From assembly GCA_012031815.1 (NCBI GenBank), contig JAAUTE010000008.1:1-34256 (forward strand): a stretch of DNA of 34,256 nucleotides. Reading direction: 5' to 3'. This DNA is from Chloroflexaceae bacterium. GTDB lineage: Bacteria > Cyanobacteriota > Cyanobacteriia > Cyanobacteriales > JAAUTE01. Under the pieces are notes generated by a model, which was given only the letters and a program-made list of their open reading frames with translations, was not told where the DNA came from and searched no databases. The translations under genes were made by a program, and so were the position numbers. Of the stretch, positions 8,419-19,869 are shown in pieces. Each line of letters starts with the position of its first letter. Within the stretch, counting starts at the first letter, position 1.

Positions 8419-9965
8419 ATGAACCAATCTTTAAGTCCGGCTCTCATTGAGCAGATGAAGCAGCCCAATTTCTATCCCCATGCGGTGCGATCGCTGGAAG
8501 TCTTACAAACCCATGCTTCCTATGTTTTTCTCACCGGGGATTATGCTTACAAGCTTAAAAAAGCGGTTAACTTTGGCTTTTTAGACTATTCAACCCTGGA
8601 AAACGCCGTTTTTTTTGTCAAGAAGAACTGCGCCTTAATCAGGAAATAGCGCCGGATATTTATCTGGAGGTTTTGGTGATTGCGAAAGTCGGGGAAAGGT
8701 TTGTTTTAAATGGTGAAGGGGAGCCAGGGGAATATGTGCTGAAAATGCGGCAATTTCCCCAAGAAGCTCTATTGATTCATCTGTTTGAGCAGGGCAACTT
8801 AGATCGGGCATTAATGGAAGAGCTGGGTCGAGTAACGGCAAAATTCCACGAAAAAGCGGAGACCAATGATTATATTACTAGCTTTGGCACGCCCCAGAGA
8901 ATTCGGCAAGCCTTTGAGCAAAATTACCAACAAACCCAAAAGTATGTGGGTAATCTGCTAACTCAGCAACAGTACGACGAGACGCGAAATTTTACCAATG
9001 ATTTTTTTGAGAAGGTTAATTTATTTCAGCAGCGCCAAATGCAGCAGAGAATTCGGGAATGCCACGGCGACCTGCACTTAAGAAATATTTGTTTCTGGCA
9101 CGATAAAATTCAGCTTTTCGATCGCAGCGAATTTAATGAAGCATTTCGTTTCGTGGATGTCATGTACGATGTGGCGTTTACCGTCATGGATGTGGACGCC
9201 CGCCAGCGATGGGATTTAGGCAATGCCTTTCTTAACACCTACATTGAGCAAACCGGGGATTGGGAGGGATTACAAATCTTGCCGCTGTATTTAAGCCGCC
9301 AGGCCTACGTGCGAGCCAAGGTTAACTCGCTGTTGCTCGACGATCCAGAAATCTCTCCCCAAGACCAACAGCAAGCAGCCCGAATTGCCGCCGATTATTA
9401 CCAGCTTGCCTGGAGCTACGGGCAAAAACGCTCAGGAAAGCTAATTTTGATGTCCGGGCTATCCGGTTCTGGTAAAAGCACCGTTGCTCAAGCCCTCGCC
9501 AGACAAATTAATGGGATTCACCTTCGCTCTGATGCCCTTCGCAAACATCTTGCCAAACTGCCCCTCTACGAGTCCGGCCCTCCATCTCTCTATCGTCCCG
9601 AAATGAGCGATCGCACCTATGAGCGGCTGCTGGAGTTGGGGGAAATGCTGGTACTTTCTGGCTTTTTTGTGATTTTAGACGCCAAATTCGACCGGCGGCA
9701 CTGGCGGGAAAAGGCGATCGCCTTTGCCGAAGCCGAGGGCATTTCCTTACAAATCCTGCATTGCCATGCCCCCCTGTCCGTCTTAGAAAAACGCCTGGTT
9801 CAACGCCAGAATGACATCTCCGACGCCACGCCCCAACTCCTCGCTCAGCAACAAGCCGCAGCCGAACCCTTTAGCGAGGGAGAAAGCCCCTATGTCCGGG
9901 AAGTCGAAACCAACCACCCTGACAGCCAGAATCCCCGCTTTTTAGCCAATCTAGTCGGGCTTTAA
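8419..9965 (+). CDS. Fused APH-like/P-loop kinase protein (AAA family, one frameshift)
   Basis: A two-domain protein of about 515 residues. The N-terminal half resembles the aminoglycoside-phosphotransferase fold: LTGDYAYKLKKAVNFGFLDYSTLE holds the ATP-binding Lys, and CHGDLHLRNICFW is the catalytic loop HGDLHxxN. The C-terminal half is a small kinase with Walker A GLSGSGKST and a distal Arg-rich region (LEKRLVQRQNDISDAT), like gluconate or zeta-type kinases. The substrate is unknown. The frame breaks at the A run 8600-8603; one more A gives LEKRRFFCQEELRLNQEIAPDIY, which joins both track ORFs. The fusion itself is known across bacteria. It does not look like part of an operon. Confidence 0.82.
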
Positions 9966-12140
<2,175 letters not shown>

Positions 12141-12163
12141 ATCTTCTGGTTTCGTTAATCTAA

Positions 12164-12192
12164 AGGCAGCATCGTATTGGTGCTGCTTTTTT
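12164..12192 (+). terminator. Rho-independent terminator after ftsH
   Basis: GCAGCA at 12166 pairs with TGCTGC at 12181 around a nine-base loop and runs into TTTTTT. It is 23 bases after the ftsH stop. Confidence 0.85.
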
Positions 12193-12321
12193 AGGCTTGA
12201 GTTGTAAGAGACGTTGAACCCAATGTGATTGGAAGTCTTAGGTTTCACTGCTTTTGAGTGGGGGCGATCACGTAGGAGCTGTTAAACTACATTTAGCTTT
12301 AATTGAAAACGCTGGCGAACC

Positions 12322-12675
12322 ATGCAACTAGAAGACTACTTTATGTTTCTCTCTAAGGATGATATTCGCTTAAAAAATACGCGAATTGGTATCGAAACAA
12401 TTTTGTATGATTACATTTACCGTAGTCGAACCCCCGAAGAAATTGCCAAAACCTACCTGTCATTAAGTTTAGAGCAGGTTTATGCAACGATTCTCTATTA
12501 TCTGCACAACAAAGATGAAATTAGTCAGTATCTAACCAATTGGCTGGAGTGGAGCTATAAAATGAGGGAAGAACAAAAACGAAGCTTACCGCCCATTGCT
12601 GAAAAACTTGGCCAACTTCGAGCCGAACGGCTAGCATTAGGAAAATCCTATGCCAATCAAGTATTTGATGGATGA
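12322..12675 (+). CDS. DUF433-type antitoxin-like protein
   Basis: A 117-residue cytoplasmic protein. The region from about residue 22 (RIGIETILYDYIYRSRTPEEIAKTYLSLSLEQVYATILYYLHNKDEI) fits the DUF433 helix-turn-helix fold (IxIxxIlxxYxxGxSPEEIaxxyPxLslexVyaalayYl). DUF433 proteins are usually the upstream partner of DUF5615 PIN-like nucleases and are taken as antitoxins and self-repressors. Its 3' end overlaps the next gene by 26 bases, so the two are translationally coupled. An uncharged AT-rich upstream region (about 12280-12320) probably holds the promoter. Confidence 0.8.
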   Translation: MQLEDYFMFLSKDDIRLKNTRIGIETILYDYIYRSRTPEEIAKTYLSLSLEQVYATILYYLHNKDEISQYLTNWLEWSYKMREEQKRSLPPIAEKLGQLRAERLALGKSYANQVFDG

Positions 12676-13012
12676 AAATCTCGACCCAATTTATCAAATA
12701 CAGCTACGTCGAAAAGAGCCAGATTTAGTTGCTTGGGCCATTGGCGATCCCAACACACCTCCGAAAGGGGCTTTAGATCCTGATATTTTGCTTTGGTGTG
12801 AAAAATATAACTTTATTCTCGTGACTAATAATCGAAGGTCTATGCCTATCCATCTAAGCAATCATCTGGCTCAAGGACATCACCTTCCTGGAATTTTCCA
12901 ACTCAACCCTGGCATGAGTGTCGGCGAAACTCTGGAAGAGTTAGTCCTTGCTGCTCTAGCCTCTCTAGAAGATGAGTATCGCGATCGCATTTCATATTTA
13001 CCCTTGGCGTAG
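12650..13012 (+). CDS. PIN-like nuclease toxin, DUF5615 family
   Basis: A 120-residue product beginning IKYLMDENLDP, where the first acidic cluster (DEN) matches the PIN-like active site. ILVTNNRRSMPIHLSNHL sits where DUF5615 proteins have their second conserved block (typically TxDxD), here changed to TNNRRSM, which also occurs in cyanobacterial members. HHLPGIFQLNPGMSVGETLEELV is the expected distal strand-helix. With the overlapping DUF433 gene it forms a probable type II toxin-antitoxin pair acting on RNA. Activity is inferred from the family only. Confidence 0.78.
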   Translation: MPIKYLMDENLDPIYQIQLRRKEPDLVAWAIGDPNTPPKGALDPDILLWCEKYNFILVTNNRRSMPIHLSNHLAQGHHLPGIFQLNPGMSVGETLEELVLAALASLEDEYRDRISYLPLA

Positions 13013-13024
13013 TGTGGCGGTAGC

Positions 13025-13055
13025 AAAGAGTTGCCCGCCTGGAAAGCGGGGTGAT
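13025..13055. terminator. Possible hairpin between convergent genes
   Basis: CCCGC-CTGGAAA-GCGGG forms a short GC stem in the gap between the DUF5615 gene and uvrB. There is no T tract close by on either strand, so terminator function is uncertain. Confidence 0.3.
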
Positions 13056-13096
13056 CGGGTTCATGTTTTTCGCAGAAGATTGCTGTTGACGGCAGA

Positions 13097-15100
13097 TCAT
13101 TGCCGCTGACCTAGCAGTTTGTCCCGCAGTTGTTTGATGCGATCGCGAAATTTAGCAGCCTCTTCAAATTCGAGATTTTTGGCGGCGGTTTTCATCTGGT
13201 CTTCCAGTTGAGTAATCAGTTCTGGGATTTTCTCCAGGGGCAATTCATCGCAGTGTTCGTAAACTTGCTCCAATTGTTGGGAATTGAGGCGGCGGGAAAT
13301 ATCGAGAAAATCCAGAATGGAATTGACGGAGCGTTTGACAATGGGTTGGGGTTCAAGATTGTGCATGCGGTTGTGCGCCATTTGAATATTGCGCCGTCGT
13401 TCCGTTTCTTCAATGGCTTTAATCATGCTGTCGGTGAGATTGTCCGCGTAGAGAATGGCTTGGCCCCGCACGTGTCGCGCCGCCCGCCCAATGGTTTGAA
13501 TCAAGGATCTGGCTGCCCGCAGGAAACCTTCCTTGTCTGCATCCATGATGGCCACCAGGGAAACTTCCGGCAGATCCAAGCCTTCTCGCAATAGGTTAAC
13601 CCCGATCAGCACGTCAAACTCCCCTTCCCGCAAGCCCTGCAACAGCTCGATCCGCTGAATTGGCTGGATTTCTGAGTGGAGATAGCGCACCCGTACCGCC
13701 CGCTCCTGCATGTATTCCGTTAAATCTTCGGCCATGCGTTTGGTCAGGGTTGTCACCAACACCCGTTCTTGGCGATCCACGCGCTGGAAAATTTCGCTAA
13801 GCAGATCGTCTATCTGGCCTGCCGTTGGTCGCACAAAAATCTCCGGGTCGAGTACCCCCGTCGGTCGAATGATTTGCTCGACAATGCGATCGCCAGATTG
13901 CTCGATTTCCCAATCTCCCGGCGTGGCCGAGACAAAAATGCACTGATGGACTTTCCCCCAAAATTCATCAGCTTTGAGGGGTCGGTTGTCGGCAGCACTG
14001 GGCAAACGAAATCCGTGGTCGATTAAGATGCGCTTGCGGGATTGGTCGCCGTTGTACATGCCCCGTAGTTGGGGGACGGTGACGTGGGACTCATCGACTA
14101 CCAGCAGCCAATCCTGGGGAAAATAATCAATCAAACATTCCGGCGGTTCTCCCGGCTGGCGACCTGCGAGGTGGCGGGAATAATTTTCGACGCCGCTACA
14201 ATAGCCCACTTCCTGCAATAGATCCAGGTCGTAGCGGGTGCGCTGGGAAAGTCGCTGGGCTTCGAGGAGTTTGTTTTCCTGCTCCAGTTTTGCCACCTGT
14301 TGCTCTAGTTCGGCGCGGATATTGATGATGGCCTGTTCGAGTTGTTCTTCCGGGGTGACAAAGTGACGGGCTGGATAGATACTGATGCGCTCCAAACTTT
14401 GCAAAATTTCGCCAGTAACCGGATTGACGTAGCGCAGGGCGTCAATTTCATCCCCAAAAAACTCCACGCGAATAATGCGGTCTTCGTAGGCGGGCACGAT
14501 TTCTAGGACATCGCCCCTCACGCGAAAATTGCCCCGGCGCAGGTCGGTGTCGTTGCGGTTGTATTGCACGGAGACCAGATCTCGCAAAATCTGCCGCTGA
14601 TCCACTTCCTTACCAATTTCCAGGGGGACGGCTGCCTTCAAATATTCTGAGGGAATCCCCAAACCATAGATGCAGCTAATGGAAGCGACCACAATCACAT
14701 CTTGGCGTTCAAAGAGATTGCGCGTGGCGGAGTGGCGCAGCATGTCGATCTCTTCGTTAATCGACGCGGTTTTTTCAATATAGGTGTCGGTGACGGGGAT
14801 GTAGGCTTCTGGCTGGTAGTAATCGTAGTAGCTGATGAAGTACTCAACGGCATTTTCCGGGAAGAATTGGCGCAACTCATTGCAGAGCTGGGCGGCCAGG
14901 GTTTTGTTATGGGCAAGAACCAAGGTGGGTTTGCCGACATTGGCAATGACGGAAGCAATGGTAAAAGTTTTGCCCGTTCCCGTCGCTCCGAGGAGGGTTT
15001 GGAGGCGGTGGCCTTCTCTGAGGTAGCGGGTCAATTGGGCGATCGCCTGGGGTTGGTCGCCGGTGGGTTGAAAGGGGGCATCCAGTCGAAACTGAGCCAT
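13097..15100 (-). CDS. uvrB: Excinuclease ABC subunit B
   Basis: DNA damage-binding helicase-like subunit of nucleotide excision repair, loaded by UvrA and recruiting UvrC. ATG 15100 gives [20 protein letters not shown], the standard start and a 667-residue protein of normal length. The ORF track extends too far upstream. Seen: Walker [10 protein letters not shown], the DNA-inserting beta-hairpin [12 protein letters not shown], motif [12 protein letters not shown], and the C-terminal UVR motif [16 protein letters not shown] that contacts UvrC. It is intact, which is notable given the frameshifts in neighbours. It is transcribed alone. Confidence 0.97.
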   Translation of the reverse strand: MAQFRLDAPFQPTGDQPQAIAQLTRYLREGHRLQTLLGATGTGKTFTIASVIANVGKPTLVLAHNKTLAAQLCNELRQFFPENAVEYFISYYDYYQPEAYIPVTDTYIEKTASINEEIDMLRHSATRNLFERQDVIVVASISCIYGLGIPSEYLKAAVPLEIGKEVDQRQILRDLVSVQYNRNDTDLRRGNFRVRGDVLEIVPAYEDRIIRVEFFGDEIDALRYVNPVTGEILQSLERISIYPARHFVTPEEQLEQAIINIRAELEQQVAKLEQENKLLEAQRLSQRTRYDLDLLQEVGYCSGVENYSRHLAGRQPGEPPECLIDYFPQDWLLVVDESHVTVPQLRGMYNGDQSRKRILIDHGFRLPSAADNRPLKADEFWGKVHQCIFVSATPGDWEIEQSGDRIVEQIIRPTGVLDPEIFVRPTAGQIDDLLSEIFQRVDRQERVLVTTLTKRMAEDLTEYMQERAVRVRYLHSEIQPIQRIELLQGLREGEFDVLIGVNLLREGLDLPEVSLVAIMDADKEGFLRAARSLIQTIGRAARHVRGQAILYADNLTDSMIKAIEETERRRNIQMAHNRMHNLEPQPIVKRSVNSILDFLDISRRLNSQQLEQVYEHCDELPLEKIPELITQLEDQMKTAAKNLEFEEAAKFRDRIKQLRDKLLGQRQ

Positions 15101-15524
15101 AGGAGTCGGAGGGGCAGGGAGTACAAGGGGTCTTCTCTCTACTTTAAGCGAGCCGCTCAAGGATTTCCTGGAACAGCGATGCACTAACCGATGGTATTGA
15201 TGGGGTGGAGATGGGGAGACAGGGAGGATTGGGGGATAGTAAGTCAAGATTCGGCTTTACTTGGTTGCAAGTTTCCCAACAACGGGAGGCAATCGCGCGC
15301 TAAACAGTGACTTTTTCTTGAGGTCAGATGTGCTTTTCACAACTGTACAAAACGCAAATTAGTACGATCAAAGCGTAACTAAGTATTTTTAATATCTAAA
15401 TTAGTGTGCCAAAAGCGTAGCTATATTTTTTCAAGATTTAAACTAATAATCCGAAAGTGCAACCTTAACTGTGTAAAGTCTGGCCTAGCGTGGCAAAAAT
15501 ACAGCCATATCTGTTTTAATAGCA
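15101..15524. other. Gene-free AT-richer region upstream of uvrB
   Basis: No convincing gene. Two imperfect copies of about 30 bases occur, one near 15400 (AGTGTGCCAAAAGCGTAGC) and one near 15487 (AGCGTGGCAAAAATACAGC). The base composition is AT-richer than the flanking genes. The uvrB promoter must lie in the right-hand part near 15100-15250. Confidence 0.4.
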
Positions 15525-15656
15525 AGCTAGCGCCAGAAAATACTAAGAATCCGCTAAACCCGGAAGAACGGCGCAATCTGGGAATCCAGGGCTTAATAAC
15601 GCCCACCAACACGAAGGCAGGTAGAGAACTGCCAATGGTTCCGGCGATCGCCCCGT
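15525..15656 (-). pseudogene. Remnant of a chrA-like gene (3' part)
   Basis: Read on the minus strand, this fragment encodes GAIAGTIGSSLPAFVLVGVIKPWIPRLRRSSGFSGFL, which aligns almost residue for residue with GAIAGTIGIFLPAFVLVGIINPWVPKLRRSSWFSGFL of the chrA gene at 17890-19112. At DNA level the best block, 15550-15650, is clearly similar to about 18090-18195. Upstream and downstream chrA sequence is missing, so it is a relic of duplication or of a second transporter. The orientation matches intact chrA. Confidence 0.8.
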
Positions 15657-15743
15657 CAGAATGATGCCTGAAATGATTAGGCGATCGCAGGCAAAGAGTC
15701 ATTATGATGAGACCAAGTACCCATCGACAAACCGTCAATTTTC

Positions 15744-16136
15744 ATGGAAACGATGACTCATCGAATCGTTCTTGAACTGCCGGAATCTCTCATTCAGCGA
15801 GTAGAAGCGATCGCCATCCGGCAAAAGCAGTCTCTGGAAACGTTATTGATAGATTTGATTGACCAGGCCATTGATAATATTCCCTTAGAGTTCTTACCTG
15901 ACGAGCAAATTTTAGCTTTATGCGATCGGCAGATGGAAGCCAACGATCAGGCACAACTGAGTGAATTATTGGCACAACAGCGGGAAGGAGATCTCAGTAG
16001 TGACGAACAGCAGAAACTAGACTCTTTGATGGAAATTTATCGTCAAGGTCTAATTGAGAAAGCCAGAGCGACCCAAATAGCAGTTGAACGAAAGCTCCGT
16101 TCATCCTTGGGTTTTGACTTTACTGAAGTTCAATGA
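15744..16136 (+). CDS. Helical protein with RHH-like N-terminus, partner of the HNH gene
   Basis: A 130-residue protein. The N-terminal THRIVLELPESLIQRVEAIAIRQKQSLETLLIDLIDQAI looks like a ribbon-helix-helix DNA-binding fold (strand, helix, helix). The rest is charged helix with DEQQKLDSLMEIYRQGLIEKARATQIA. Its stop overlaps the start of the HNH nuclease gene (ATGA), so it is co-translated with it. This organisation, with a small DNA-binding protein just before a nuclease, resembles a toxin-antitoxin or addiction pair, but the pairing has no established function that I know of. The start is at 15744 or the second Met at 15753. Confidence 0.72.
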   Translation: METMTHRIVLELPESLIQRVEAIAIRQKQSLETLLIDLIDQAIDNIPLEFLPDEQILALCDRQMEANDQAQLSELLAQQREGDLSSDEQQKLDSLMEIYRQGLIEKARATQIAVERKLRSSLGFDFTEVQ

Positions 16137-16567
16137 GCCGCCGTTTATCCCTGAGTTCTGAATTAGATAGAAAGATTAGAAGTGATGCAAAAAATCGCTG
16201 TGGTTATTGCCTAAGTCCACAGAATTTAGTGATGGCACGATTGGAGATTGAACATATTATTCCTGTGTCTAAAGGTGGTAGTAATGATGAATCTAATTTA
16301 TGGTTGGCCTGTCCACTTTGTAACGGGCATAAAGCCAGCAAAGTAAAAGCTTTTGATCCTCAAACTAAACAAATATTTCCCCTATTTAATCCTAGAAAAC
16401 AAGTGTGGTCGGAGCATTTTGAATGGTCGGAAGATGGAATCAAAATTATTGGTAAAACCCCTATTGGCAGGGCAACCGTTTCTGCATTGCATCTTAGTAA
16501 CGATCCCGATGCGTTAGAGGTCAGAAGCTATTGGGTAATGGCCGGTTGGCATCCCCCGGAAAACTAG
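16133..16567 (+). CDS. HNH endonuclease
   Basis: A 144-residue protein with a zinc-stabilised HNH domain: CGYC (about residues 21-24), the metal-site segment LEIEHIIPVSKGGSNDESNLWLACPLCNGHK holding His, Asn and a second CxxC, followed by a C-terminal strand-rich part (WSEHFEWSEDG) common in cyanobacterial HNH proteins. It should bind a zinc structurally and a divalent metal for DNA or RNA cleavage. It overlaps its upstream partner by four bases. It could be a toxin, a restriction-type nuclease or a homing relative. The AT-richer composition suggests an accessory origin. Confidence 0.88.
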   Translation: MSRRLSLSSELDRKIRSDAKNRCGYCLSPQNLVMARLEIEHIIPVSKGGSNDESNLWLACPLCNGHKASKVKAFDPQTKQIFPLFNPRKQVWSEHFEWSEDGIKIIGKTPIGRATVSALHLSNDPDALEVRSYWVMAGWHPPEN

Positions 16568-16646
16568 CATGACGGCGATCGCCTATTTCGCTCAGGTTAC
16601 GCTCGCAAACAAAGAATCAGCTTGACCAACTCCCGATCAGCCAATT

Positions 16647-16746
16647 ACCCAAACCGTTTTGGGTAACCCTAAATAGGTTTGGTGGCTAAACCAATAAGGT
16701 TTTGTCCCTAGACCAATCGGTTTCTCCCGCTAAACCCATAAGGTTT
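16647..16746. repeat. Cluster of five imperfect palindromic units (AACC-loop-GGTT)
   Basis: Five short hairpin-like units follow each other: ACCCAAA/TTTGGGT at 16647-16664, AACC/GGTT at 16665-16680, AAACC/GGTTT near 16688-16702, GACC/GGTT(T) near 16711-16723 and AAACC/GGTTT near 16731-16746. The last three are spaced about 22 bases apart and share CTAAACC-AATAA-GGTTT. The region 16568-16918 holds no gene. Confidence 0.75.
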
Positions 16747-16921
16747 CACAGCGCGATCACAAAAGTTGCTCCCACACCGAATGATTAGCTGAGAGTTGAA
16801 ACGGGCGATCGCTGAAAAGTGGAGATTTAGTGGTAATCTGAGAATGCTTACAGTAGGTAAACTCATCGGTTAGACCTACTCCTAAGTTTTAAATTTTCTT
16901 ACATGGAGTTGAGGAAAAGTG

Positions 16922-17206
16922 ATGTCTGCACAGTTTTTGTGGAAGAAGTTCCAATTTATCATTGAAGTTCAAACTGCACTGATTAATAACGCAGTTAATT
17001 TATCGCTTGAAGCTGACGCAAAAGAACAACGACATATCTTTTCTGCAACTGGCGCGTTAATGACTATGGATGAGGCGTTTTATGCGGCAGAGAGAATCCC
17101 GGAGAATTTGAGCGCTCACGAAGCTGCACATGAATTTGTTTACTGGTATTTGGATAATCTACGCGAAACAGGAAAAACTGTACCCCATGGGCTTTCTCGT
17201 CCTTAA
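16922..17206 (+). CDS. Orphan small cytoplasmic protein
   Basis: A 94-residue protein without a signal peptide or membrane helix. It reads MSAQFLWKKFQFIIEVQTALI, then ATGALMTMDEAFYAAERIPENLSAHEAAHEFVYWYLDNLRETGK. It is largely helical and acidic. I do not recognise a family. ATG 16922 is preferred over GTG 16919; GAGG (about 16912) is the ribosome site. It stands alone between the hairpin repeats and the YefM/YoeB pair, in AT-richer DNA that suggests accessory origin. Confidence 0.65.
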   Translation: MSAQFLWKKFQFIIEVQTALINNAVNLSLEADAKEQRHIFSATGALMTMDEAFYAAERIPENLSAHEAAHEFVYWYLDNLRETGKTVPHGLSRP

Positions 17207-17289
17207 TCAAGGCATTAGCAGAGTTTTGATTGTTAATTTAGTAGTTCGGTCTCTATCATAAAATTCAGCACTCATAGAATAATCGCTAG

Positions 17290-17544
17290 TTAGTAATGAT
17301 AGCGAAGCTGAGCGATGAAAACTGCGTCATTTTCAACTTTGTAAATAATTCGATGTTCATCGTTGATTCGTCTCGACCAATATCCCGATAATCCATGTTT
17401 GAGGGGTTCTGGTTTGCCAATTCTCTCAAAAGGTTGTCGCTGAATCTCTTTAATCAACGTATTAATCCGATTCAGTAGTTTGCGATCGCTGCGCTGCCAA
17501 TAGAGGTAGTCATCCCAGGCATTTTCTGAGAAGATTAACTTCAC
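17290..17544 (-). CDS. yoeB: YoeB-type mRNA interferase toxin
   Basis: Ribosome-dependent endoribonuclease of the RelE superfamily. The 84-residue length is standard. Conserved blocks FSENAWDDYLYWQ, INTLIKEIQRQPFERIGKPEPLKHGLSGYWSRRINDEHRIIYKV and the C-terminal RYHY are present; by family knowledge Glu (in GKPEPL), Arg (SRRI) and His (RYHY) form the catalytic set. Overlaps the yefM stop by four bases. It is neutralised by the adjacent YefM, which also represses the operon together with YoeB. Confidence 0.95.
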   Translation of the reverse strand: MKLIFSENAWDDYLYWQRSDRKLLNRINTLIKEIQRQPFERIGKPEPLKHGLSGYWSRRINDEHRIIYKVENDAVFIAQLRYHY

Positions 17545-17792
17545 TCAATTAACTCCTGCTCCTGCCCTCCTCCAGCCTCCAGTTCGATGACAGAATCGAT
17601 GAGCCGCTTGGCATTTTTAGGACTGCGAAGTAAATAAGCTGTCTCTTCGAGGGCTTGATAATCTTCCAATGACAGCAAGACAACCGCCTGGGAATTACTC
17701 CGAGTAATCGTAATGGGGGCATGATCGTCACATACCTTGTCCATTGTCTTTGCCAGATTGTTTCTCAGGGCTGTGTAAGTGATAGTGTCCAT
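17541..17792 (-). CDS. yefM: YefM-type antitoxin (Phd/YefM family)
   Basis: The 83-residue antitoxin pairs with YoeB. The N-terminal Phd/YefM DNA-binding fold reads TYTALRNNLAKTMDKVCDDHAPITITRSNSQAVVLLSLEDYQALEETAYLL, and the acidic C-terminal tail would wrap YoeB. It is the first gene of the operon. The palindromic operator expected upstream lies in 17793-17830, where TACAGGTACTTATAATTTTA offers a plausible promoter with a GTAC core, as known for YefM sites in other bacteria. Confidence 0.93.
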   Translation of the reverse strand: MDTITYTALRNNLAKTMDKVCDDHAPITITRSNSQAVVLLSLEDYQALEETAYLLRSPKNAKRLIDSVIELEAGGGQEQELIE

Positions 17793-17889
17793 AACCCCTC
17801 CAGAACCGTACAGGTACTTATAATTTTACGTTCAGGACGCGAAGGCCATCTTGTCCGTTAATTTGGCGATCGCTGCTTTGAAAGTAACT

Positions 17890-19112
17890 TTATGCCAACA
17901 AATTGAGCCACTGCGCCAAAAAGCCGACAATTGCGCCCGCCAAAACGATCCAAGCTGAATTAATCTGCCAGCGAAACACGGCAACTACTGCCAAAATTGC
18001 TAGCAATCCGGTCAGCCAATCCGCGATCGCGCCCGGCCCAAGGTGTAGGTAACCACCGCCATTAATCCCATCGAAGCGGCATTGACGCCATCCAAAAAGC
18101 CGCTAAACCAGGAAGAACGGCGTAATTTGGGAACCCAGGGGTTAATAATGCCCACCAACACGAATGCAGGTAGAAAAATGCCAATGGTTCCGGCGATCGC
18201 CCCCAGATTTCCTGCCAGAAGATAGCCGACAAAGGTGGCCGTCGTAAAAACCGGGCCAGGGGTAAACTGACCGATGGCTACCGCATCTAGCAATTCTTGG
18301 GAGGTCAGCCAGCCGTTGCGCTCCACCAGATCCTGCTGCAAAAAAGCGAGTAACACGTAGCCGCTGCCATAGAGTACCGAGCCAATTTTCAGGAAAAAGA
18401 AAAAGACCTGCACCCAGCCTACGGACGCAGCCGTCGCTGTCGGGGGATTTCCCTGGGCGATCGCCACTGCCGGGAGTAAAAAAGCCGCCGTTCCGCCTTT
18501 CCCTAAATTTTTCACCAGCATCACCCCTAATCCGCCCAGTAACAGCAGCAGGATTTCATTGGCTCCCACAAAAAACGCCCCAATAACGGCGATCGCCGCC
18601 AGGGTTGTGGGAGGATCTTTGATGGCTTTTTTGCCTAATTTCCAGAGCGCTTGCAGAATAATGGCGATAATCACGGGTTTAATGCCGTAGAGCAGCCAAT
18701 TCACTTCAGGAACCTGCTGATAGCGCACATAAACCGCCGCCAGAATCCATACCAGGGTCATGGCAGGTAAAATAAAGCAAGTTCCCGCAATCACTAAGCC
18801 GCGCCAGCCCCCGCGTTCGTAGCCTAAATGAATCGCTAATTCCGTAGAATTCGGCCCTGGAATTAGGCTAGTCACTCCAATCAAGTCCAGCAGCTTTTCC
18901 CGACTCAGCCAGCGACGGCGCTTGACCGCTTCCTCATCCATCATGGCAATGTGAGCCGCCGGGCCGCCAAAGGCAACGGTTCCCAAGCGCAAAAATACCA
19001 CAGCCAATTCCTGGAGCCGCTGCCGTTGCTCGGTGGGTGCTAGCGCTCTGTAGGGAATCGGTTCATCAATGGGAGATTCAGGGGGTAAGTCCCCCGCTTC
19101 TGGTACTGTCAT
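17890..19112 (-). CDS. chrA: ChrA-type chromate efflux transporter (frameshift near C-terminus)
   Basis: CHR-family membrane transporter that exports chromate, driven by the membrane potential. It has the long two-domain form. Domain one has FGGPAAHIAMMDEE and SLIPGPNSTELAIHLGY; domain two has GSGYVLLAFLQQDL and GQFTPGPVFTTATFVGY; hydrophobic helices fill the rest. The track ORF stops at 18012, but the next frame continues as AIADWLTGLLAILAVVAVF to a stop at 17890. One missing base at about 18030-18035 joins them, giving about 407 residues, the usual length. The substrate is inferred from the family. A relic copy of part of its 3' region lies at 15525-15656. Confidence 0.92.
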
Positions 19113-19193
19113 GGCTTAAACTTCCAAATTTAAGGGGGTCTCTAGATTGCGATCGCCATCCGCCTAACAGGTTAGCCTGAACCAGGTGCAAAG

Positions 19194-19869
19194 ATGGTAA
19201 AAATGAATCGGCTCTCACCAACACCTATGGATACTACCGCTCTCATTTCACCGCCTTTCTCCCCCCCCAGACTTCACCACTGCGCCCCTCATCTTAGGGA
19301 TTCTCGCTTCCGGGCAAGGGAGCAATTTTGCAGCGATCGCCACAGCCATTGCCACGGGCCAGCTCAATGCCCAGATTGCCGTTGCCATTTATAATCGCCC
19401 TGAAGCGCAAATCAAGCAAAAAGCCGAAGCTTGTCAGGTTCCAGCGGTGTTTATCGACCATCGCGCCTACGATACTCGCCCAGCTTGCGATCGGGCCATT
19501 GTTGAGGTCTTACAACGGTATAGAGTTGAACTCGTCGTTATGGCGGGATGGATGCGCATTGTCACCCCCGTTCTCCTGGAGACTTTTCCCCATCGCATCC
19601 TCAACATTCACCCTAGTTTGTTGCCCAGTTTTCGGGGGTTGAAGGCCATAGAACAAGCGTTAGAGGCTGGGGTTAAGATTTCCGGCTGCACGGTGCATCT
19701 GGTCAGCGAAGCAGTCGATAGCGGCCCGATTTTGCTGCAAGCAGCGGTTCCCGTCCTCCCCGACGACACCCCAGCAACTCTCCATGCCCGCATTCAAGAG
19801 CAGGAGCATCACCTGCTGCCCCAGGGCATTACCCACATGATGCAACGTTTACGCGGGAAATTGGGCTAG
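19194..19869 (+). CDS. purN: Phosphoribosylglycinamide formyltransferase (frameshift near the start)
   Basis: Transfers a formyl group from 10-formyl-tetrahydrofolate to GAR in step three of purine synthesis. The catalytic signature is complete: phosphate loop LASGQGSNF, Asn and His in RILNIHPSLLPSF, and the Asp in SEAVDSGPILLQ. A run of eight C at 19261-19268 must be seven to join the start (MVKMNRLSPTPMDTT) with PLILGILASGQGSN. The N-terminal extension ahead of the domain is usual in cyanobacteria, so the start could also be 19203 or 19227. The product is about 224 residues. Its 3' end overlaps the convergent glycosyltransferase gene by 21 bases. Confidence 0.93.

Noticed and set aside
14702-15187. 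161-aa plus-strand ORF inside uvrB
   Set aside because: Antisense shadow of the conserved uvrB Walker A region.
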